In this document: one piece after another, positions 60,289 through 64,000 of the stretch
Numbering within the stretch: position 1 is the stretch's first letter
Layout of the letters: every line of letters begins with the position of its first letter
Assembly: GCA_964606385.1 (NCBI GenBank)
Contig: CAZSFZ010000009.1
Coordinates: forward strand, 8,269-72,268
Origin: Aquincolibacterium sp964606385
GTDB lineage: Bacteria > Omnitrophota > Omnitrophia > Omnitrophales > Aquincolibacteriaceae
DNA: 64,000 nt
Direction of reading: 5' to 3'
Position numbers and translations under genes: made by a program
Notes under the pieces: model-generated
Seen by the model: the letters and a program-made list of their open reading frames with translations, nothing else
Told to the model about the DNA's origin: nothing
Database searches by the model: none

Positions 60289-61359
60289 ATGGGCAAATAC
60301 GCGGTCAAAAAGATCGGGATCATTGAGCGTTACCAGGAATACCTTCCGGTCACGGACAAAACGCCGATCGTTTCGCTGAACGAGGGCAACACGCCGCTCA
60401 TCCTTGCGGAAGCGCTGCCCGCCGAGCTTGGGCTGAAGAATGTCCGCATCTACTACAAGTTCGAAGGCCTGAACCCGACCGGTTCTTTCAAGGACCGCGG
60501 CATGACCATGGCAATCTCCAAAGCCGTGGAAGCGGGTTCGAAGGCGGTGATGTGCGCCTCGACCGGCAACACCTCCGCTTCCGCCGCGGCGTACGCGTGC
60601 CGGTGCGGTTTAAAATGCTACGTGCTTATCCCGGAAGGGAAGATCGCGAAAGGGAAACTTTTGCAGGCGTACCGCTACGGCGCGAAAGTGATCATGATCG
60701 AAGGGAATTTTGACAAGGCGCTTGAGCTTGTGAAGGAGATCACGGCGGAGGGCAAGATCACGCTCGTGAATTCCATCAACCCGTACCGCATCGAAGGACA
60801 GAAGACCGCGGCGTTCGAGATCGTGGATGACCTCGGGGACGCACCGGAATACCACGCGATCCCGGTCGGGAACGCCGGCAATATCACGGCGTACTGGAAA
60901 GGCTACAAGGAATATAAAAAAGCGGGGAAATCCGAAACGCTTCCCAAGATGCTCGGTTTCCAGGCCGCGGGTTCGGCGCCGATCGTGCTGGGCCACCCGG
61001 TGGAAAAACCGGAGACGATCGCGACCGCGATCCGCATCGGGAACCCGGCGAGCTGGCAGGGCGCCGTGGCCGCGCGTGACGAATCGGGCGGTTTGATCGA
61101 CATGGTGACGGACGAGGAGATCACGAAGGCTTACCGTTTCATCGCGGAGCGTGAAGGCGTGTTCGCCGAACCGGCCTGTGCCGCGCCGGTGGCCGGTGTG
61201 ATCAAACTTGCGCAAAAAGGATTTTTCAAGGAAGGGTCCCGCGTCGTGATCACGCTGACGGGAGCCGGGTTGAAGGACCCCGATTTCGCGCTTAGTTTTG
61301 ATGATCCCGTGTATAAGGTCAAATCCACGTTGAATGCCGTCAAGGAGGTGATCCGATGA
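60289..61359 (+). CDS. thrC: threonine synthase
   Basis: PLP enzyme that converts O-phosphohomoserine to threonine. 356 residues, the short (class I-like) form. The PLP lysine lies in TGSFKDRGM (about residue 65), with GNTSASAAAYA and the C-terminal ITLTGAGLKDPD. ATG 60289 is used; it follows the hom stop by 4 bases. The stop overlaps the next start (ATGA at 61356-61359). Confidence 0.94.
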   Translation: MGKYAVKKIGIIERYQEYLPVTDKTPIVSLNEGNTPLILAEALPAELGLKNVRIYYKFEGLNPTGSFKDRGMTMAISKAVEAGSKAVMCASTGNTSASAAAYACRCGLKCYVLIPEGKIAKGKLLQAYRYGAKVIMIEGNFDKALELVKEITAEGKITLVNSINPYRIEGQKTAAFEIVDDLGDAPEYHAIPVGNAGNITAYWKGYKEYKKAGKSETLPKMLGFQAAGSAPIVLGHPVEKPETIATAIRIGNPASWQGAVAARDESGGLIDMVTDEEITKAYRFIAEREGVFAEPACAAPVAGVIKLAQKGFFKEGSRVVITLTGAGLKDPDFALSFDDPVYKVKSTLNAVKEVIR

Positions 61360-62555
61360 AGTCGATCGTTGTGGTGCTCGCGGGCGCAGCGGATCATCCG
61401 ACCGAAGAACTCGGCGGGAAAACCCCCTTGGAAGCGGCCAAGGTGCCGAACCTGAATTTTTTCGCGAAGAACGGCAAAGTAGGCATGGCGAAGCTGGTAT
61501 CGGATCGCGCGCCGCTTTCCGCGGACGTGAGCCTGTTCAATGTCCTGGGCTACGACGCCTCGAAACTTTACACGGGCCGCGGGCCGCTTGAGGCGGCTGA
61601 CAAGGAATTGACGCTGGATGACAAGGAAGTCGCTTTCTGCATGAATTTCATCACGGAAGCGGCGGGCGCGCTGGCCGATCCGACGGCCGGCAGTCTGACG
61701 ACCAAGGAAGCGAAGGCGCTCATCAATTTTCTGAATAAAAAAGTCGCGAGCGATTTCGTGCGTTTCTTTTCGGGTTCCGGGCACCGCCACATCGCGGTGA
61801 TCAAGGACGCGAACGGATACGAGGCGCTTTCCGCGAAAACCAATCCGCCGGAGAGTGTGATCGGCGAAAAGATCGAGGATGTCCTGCCGAAAGGCCCGGG
61901 CGAGGAGCTGATGCGCAAACTGATGTACGACGCGCGGCTTCTCCTGCAGGACCATGAGATCAACCAGGTGCGCGTGGACCTCGGAGAGAACCCGGCGAAC
62001 ATGATCTGGCTTTGGGGCCAGGGGAAGAAACCGGCGCTCAAAACGTTCCGCGAATGTTTCGACATCCCGGGCGGGGCGATGGTCGCGGCCCGTGAATACG
62101 CCAGAGGGCTCGGCCGCGTGGCGGGGCTCACGGTCATGGAGGTCAAGGAGGAGGGCGAAGAACCTTCCGCTTTTTACGACAAGATCTCCAAAGTGGCGAT
62201 CGACGCGTTGGAAGAAAAGGATTTTGTGTGTCTCTACCTTCACACGCCGGAGGAAGCGTCGCGGGCCGGCGAAGTGAAAGGCAAGATCTCGGCGATCGAA
62301 GGGATCGATTTCTTCGTGCTTTCCAAGATCCGGAAATACCTGGAGCGCTCCAAGGAATCGCGCCTGCTCGTGACGCCGGGGCACGCGACGCTCTGGAAGA
62401 TGAAGGAGATCGTCCGCGACAGCGTCCCGTTCGCGGTGACCGGCAAGAACATCATGGCCGACGAGATCGAGCGGTTCTCCGAGATCGCGGCGAAGACTTC
62501 GGAATTGAAATTCACCAAAACCACGGAACTGATGCCTTTTTTTATAACAAAATAA
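61356..62555 (+). CDS. degenerate PGM-like protein at the proposed homoserine-kinase position
   Basis: 399 residues of the archaeal-type cofactor-independent phosphoglycerate mutase group, in the branch called proposed homoserine kinase (TIGR02535) that sits in threonine operons. The scaffold is clear: ELGGKTPLEAAKVPNL, NVLGYDASKLYTGRGPLEAA, NMIWLWGQGKKPALKTF. But the centre is lost: the metal Asp of GDGMAD is Ala (LAGAAD), the nucleophile Ser of PGSD is Ala (LSADVS), the DEAGH metal pair is Glu and Arg (EEASRAG), the Asp of DHPT is Gly (PGHAT), and the last His is Ile. The fold appears kept, so it may bind a ligand or partner without catalysis. Overlaps thrC by 4 bases. Confidence 0.85.
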   Translation: MKSIVVVLAGAADHPTEELGGKTPLEAAKVPNLNFFAKNGKVGMAKLVSDRAPLSADVSLFNVLGYDASKLYTGRGPLEAADKELTLDDKEVAFCMNFITEAAGALADPTAGSLTTKEAKALINFLNKKVASDFVRFFSGSGHRHIAVIKDANGYEALSAKTNPPESVIGEKIEDVLPKGPGEELMRKLMYDARLLLQDHEINQVRVDLGENPANMIWLWGQGKKPALKTFRECFDIPGGAMVAAREYARGLGRVAGLTVMEVKEEGEEPSAFYDKISKVAIDALEEKDFVCLYLHTPEEASRAGEVKGKISAIEGIDFFVLSKIRKYLERSKESRLLVTPGHATLWKMKEIVRDSVPFAVTGKNIMADEIERFSEIAAKTSELKFTKTTELMPFFITK

Positions 62556-62559
62556 AGCC

Positions 62560-62623
62560 GGGCCACGTACCACGGGCCAAGGGCCACGCAAAAGCGTGGT
62601 GCGTGGATCGTGGACCGTGGCCC
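62560..62623. repeat. GGCCACG-type hairpin repeat
   Basis: The left arm has GGGCCACG, ACCACGGGCC and GGGCCACGC (62560-62589), the right arm GCGTGGTGCGTGG, GGACCGTGGCCC (62594-62623), pairing around AAAA. Directly before the lysC ribosome site. Same design as the GGAACG family with other wording. Confidence 0.75.
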
Positions 62624-62640
62624 TGATTTTAGGAGGAAAG

Positions 62641-63858
62641 ATGTCCCTGATTGTTCAAAAATACGGCGGTTCTTCGGTCGCCAACGCGGAAAAGATCCTG
62701 CGCGTCGCCCAGCGCGTGATCAAAACCAAGCAAGCGGGGAACAAGGTCGTCGTGGTCGTCTCCGCGATGGGCGATATGACTGACGACCTGATCGACCTTT
62801 CGAAACAGATCAATCCGGACCCCGAAGAGCGGGAGATGGACATGCTGCTCGCTACAGGCGAGCAGGTCTCGATCGCGCTCCTGGCCATGGCGATCCACAA
62901 GCTCGGTCACGAGGCGGTCTCTTTCACGGGCCCGCAGGTCGGGATCATGACGGATGAATTTCACAGCAAAGCGCGCATCCAGAATATCAGCCCTGTTCGC
63001 ATCAAACAGGCATTGGCCGACGGCAAGATCGTGATCGTGGCCGGATTCCAGGGGCAGACCCCGGAAGGCGAGATCACAACGCTTGGGCGCGGCGGTTCGG
63101 ATCTTACGGCCGTGGCGCTTGCGGTGGCCTTGAAAGCAAAACATGCCGAGATCTACACCGACGTGGACGGCATCTATACGGCCGATCCCCGCGTGATCCC
63201 GGACGCCCAAAAAATGGACATCGCCACCTACGACGAGATCCTGGAACTCGCGTCCCTCGGGGCGAAGGTCATGCACTCGCGTTCGATCGAGGTCGGCAAG
63301 AAATTCAACATGCCGATCTGGGTCTGCAATTCCCATAAAGACATCAAAGGAACTCTTATTACAAAGGAGAACAAGAAAATGGAAGAAGTCGTCGTCAGTG
63401 GTGTCGCGTTAGCCGAAGATGAAGCCAAGATCACCCTGTTCCGCGTCGCGGACCGCCCGGGCGTGGCCGCCAAGGTGTTCCAGACCCTGGCGGACGCGAA
63501 CGTGAACGTGGACATGATCATCCAGAACAAGACCCAGACGAATTCCACGGATATCTCGTTCACGGTCTTCAAGAACGAGCTGGCGAAGGCCATGAAGGTT
63601 ATGAAGGCGAACGCCAAGAAGCTGGGTGTGGGTGACGTGGTCTCTGATGAGAACGTCGCGAAGGTCTCGATCGTCGGGATCGGGATGCGTTCGCATTCCG
63701 GCATCGCGTCCAAAATGTTCTCGACGCTGGCTAAAAACAAGATCAACATCGAAATGATCTCCACTTCCGAGATCAAGATCTCGGTCGTCGTGGCCGGCGA
63801 CAAAGGCAAGCTCGCCGCCCAGGCGATCCACAAAGCATTCGGCCTCGGGAAAAAATAA
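62641..63858 (+). CDS. lysC: aspartate kinase
   Basis: First step of the aspartate family. 405 residues: kinase domain (about 1-250) with LIVQKYGGSSVANAEKI, the GFQGQTPEGEITTLGRGGSDLTA loop and ADPRVIPDAQKM, and two ACT domains (about 265-405; FRVADRPGVAAKVFQTLADA, VSIVGIGMRSHSG). ATG 62641 after AGGAGG. It is on the same strand as hom-thrC, separated by the GGCCACG hairpin. Confidence 0.95.
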   Translation: MSLIVQKYGGSSVANAEKILRVAQRVIKTKQAGNKVVVVVSAMGDMTDDLIDLSKQINPDPEEREMDMLLATGEQVSIALLAMAIHKLGHEAVSFTGPQVGIMTDEFHSKARIQNISPVRIKQALADGKIVIVAGFQGQTPEGEITTLGRGGSDLTAVALAVALKAKHAEIYTDVDGIYTADPRVIPDAQKMDIATYDEILELASLGAKVMHSRSIEVGKKFNMPIWVCNSHKDIKGTLITKENKKMEEVVVSGVALAEDEAKITLFRVADRPGVAAKVFQTLADANVNVDMIIQNKTQTNSTDISFTVFKNELAKAMKVMKANAKKLGVGDVVSDENVAKVSIVGIGMRSHSGIASKMFSTLAKNKINIEMISTSEIKISVVVAGDKGKLAAQAIHKAFGLGKK

Positions 63859-63866
63859 AAGCTTTA

Positions 63867-63891
63867 CCACCACACCTCGTAGGTGGGGTGC
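63867..63891. repeat. copy of the CACCTCGTAGGTG palindrome
   Basis: CACCTCGTAGGTG (63873-63885) with flanking CCAC / GGGG repeats one arm of the hairpin at 5284-5322. It lies 9 bases after the lysC stop and before the next gene. Confidence 0.65.
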
Positions 63892-63901
63892 GGTTCAAAT
63901 T

Positions 63902-64000
63902 ATGAAAAAAATAGTATTCTACGACACAACATTGCGTGATGGCTCTCAAGCTGAGGGGATCAGTCTGTCTTCGCACGATAAAGTGCTGATCGCGAAGCGG
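63902..64000 (+). CDS. citramalate synthase / isopropylmalate-synthase family, 5' part
   Basis: Only the first 33 codons are in the window. They read KKIVFYDTTLRDGSQAEGIS then HDKVLIAK, the TIM-barrel start of the HMG-CoA-lyase-like synthases; the QAEGISLS form is typical of citramalate synthase (CimA), which makes the isoleucine precursor 2-oxobutyrate from pyruvate and acetyl-CoA. Full identity needs the rest of the gene. No ribosome site is visible (TTCAAATT before the ATG). Confidence 0.75.
   Translation, partial: MKKIVFYDTTLRDGSQAEGISLSSHDKVLIAKR

Overview
The window reads as a piece of a Gram-negative (diderm) bacterial chromosome with fairly high GC, dense gene packing and short spacers. 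No rRNA gene is present, so taxonomy is inference. The LpxC-FabZ fusion, type III glutamine synthetase, SpoVG, a TIGR04073-type exosortase-associated protein, GatCAB and the many spacer hairpins point to a PVC-related candidate phylum, most likely Omnitrophota (moderate confidence). Nearly all genes are housekeeping or cell-envelope genes. I see no prophage, insertion sequence or CRISPR array.

Layout. 0-3.8 kb (minus strand): a redox/sulfur operon of ArsR regulator, four-domain CoA-disulfide reductase fusion and exported peroxiredoxin. 3.9-10.4 kb: TolC-like channel, RND pump without an adaptor gene, small membrane protein, exported redoxin and a DUF2156 protein. 10.5-18.6 kb: gatC-gatA, a CDGSH protein, an AT-rich PD-(D/E)XK-like gene, gatB, tsaD, mgtC, hisG, a 32-residue bS22/mS38-like protein, ispE, spoVG and tRNA-Gln. 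18.7-33.8 kb: two sugar ABC permeases, then glmU-prs-rplY-pth, rpsF-ssb-rpsR-rplI-dnaB and bamA-ompH-lpxC/fabZ-lpxA-lpxI. 33.8-41.1 kb: a nitrogen regulon with a NifA-like activator, glnN, amtB, PII and a porin, with two sigma-54 promoters and a pair of palindromic upstream sites. 41.3-51.6 kb: carA, two carB genes in tandem and a large PEP/pyruvate-binding-domain protein. 51.7-57.3 kb: a structured leader with rlpA, a TIGR04073 gene, lpxB, a Gfo/Idh/MocA oxidoreductase, msbA and a small membrane protein. 57.4-64 kb: a radical SAM protein, a small exported protein, then hom-thrC-(degenerate PGM-like protein)-lysC and the start of a citramalate synthase gene.

How the genes work together. Outer-membrane biogenesis is spread over the window: BamA and an OmpH/Skp-like chaperone insert porins, LpxC/FabZ, LpxA, LpxI and LpxB make lipid A, and MsbA exports it. 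No lpxD is seen. The nitrogen block joins ammonium uptake, sensing and assimilation, and carA/carB next to it draws on glutamine. The aspartate-family genes at the right end form one operon leading to threonine, followed by a branched-chain entry enzyme.

Most notable: (1) the PGM/homoserine-kinase-like protein of the threonine operon has lost nearly every residue of its metal and catalytic centre; (2) PII has Glu at the uridylylation position 51; (3) two 18-bp palindromes precede the glnN sigma-54 promoter; (4) hairpin repeats lie inside gatA, gatB and tsaD as in-frame protein inserts; (5) a KaiC-like domain without a P-loop is joined to a PPDK-type ATP-grasp domain; (6) a c-di-GMP-I-like structured leader precedes rlpA; (7) rpsF and rpsR share a leader element; (8) several promoters sit so close to the start codon that their mRNAs should be leaderless.
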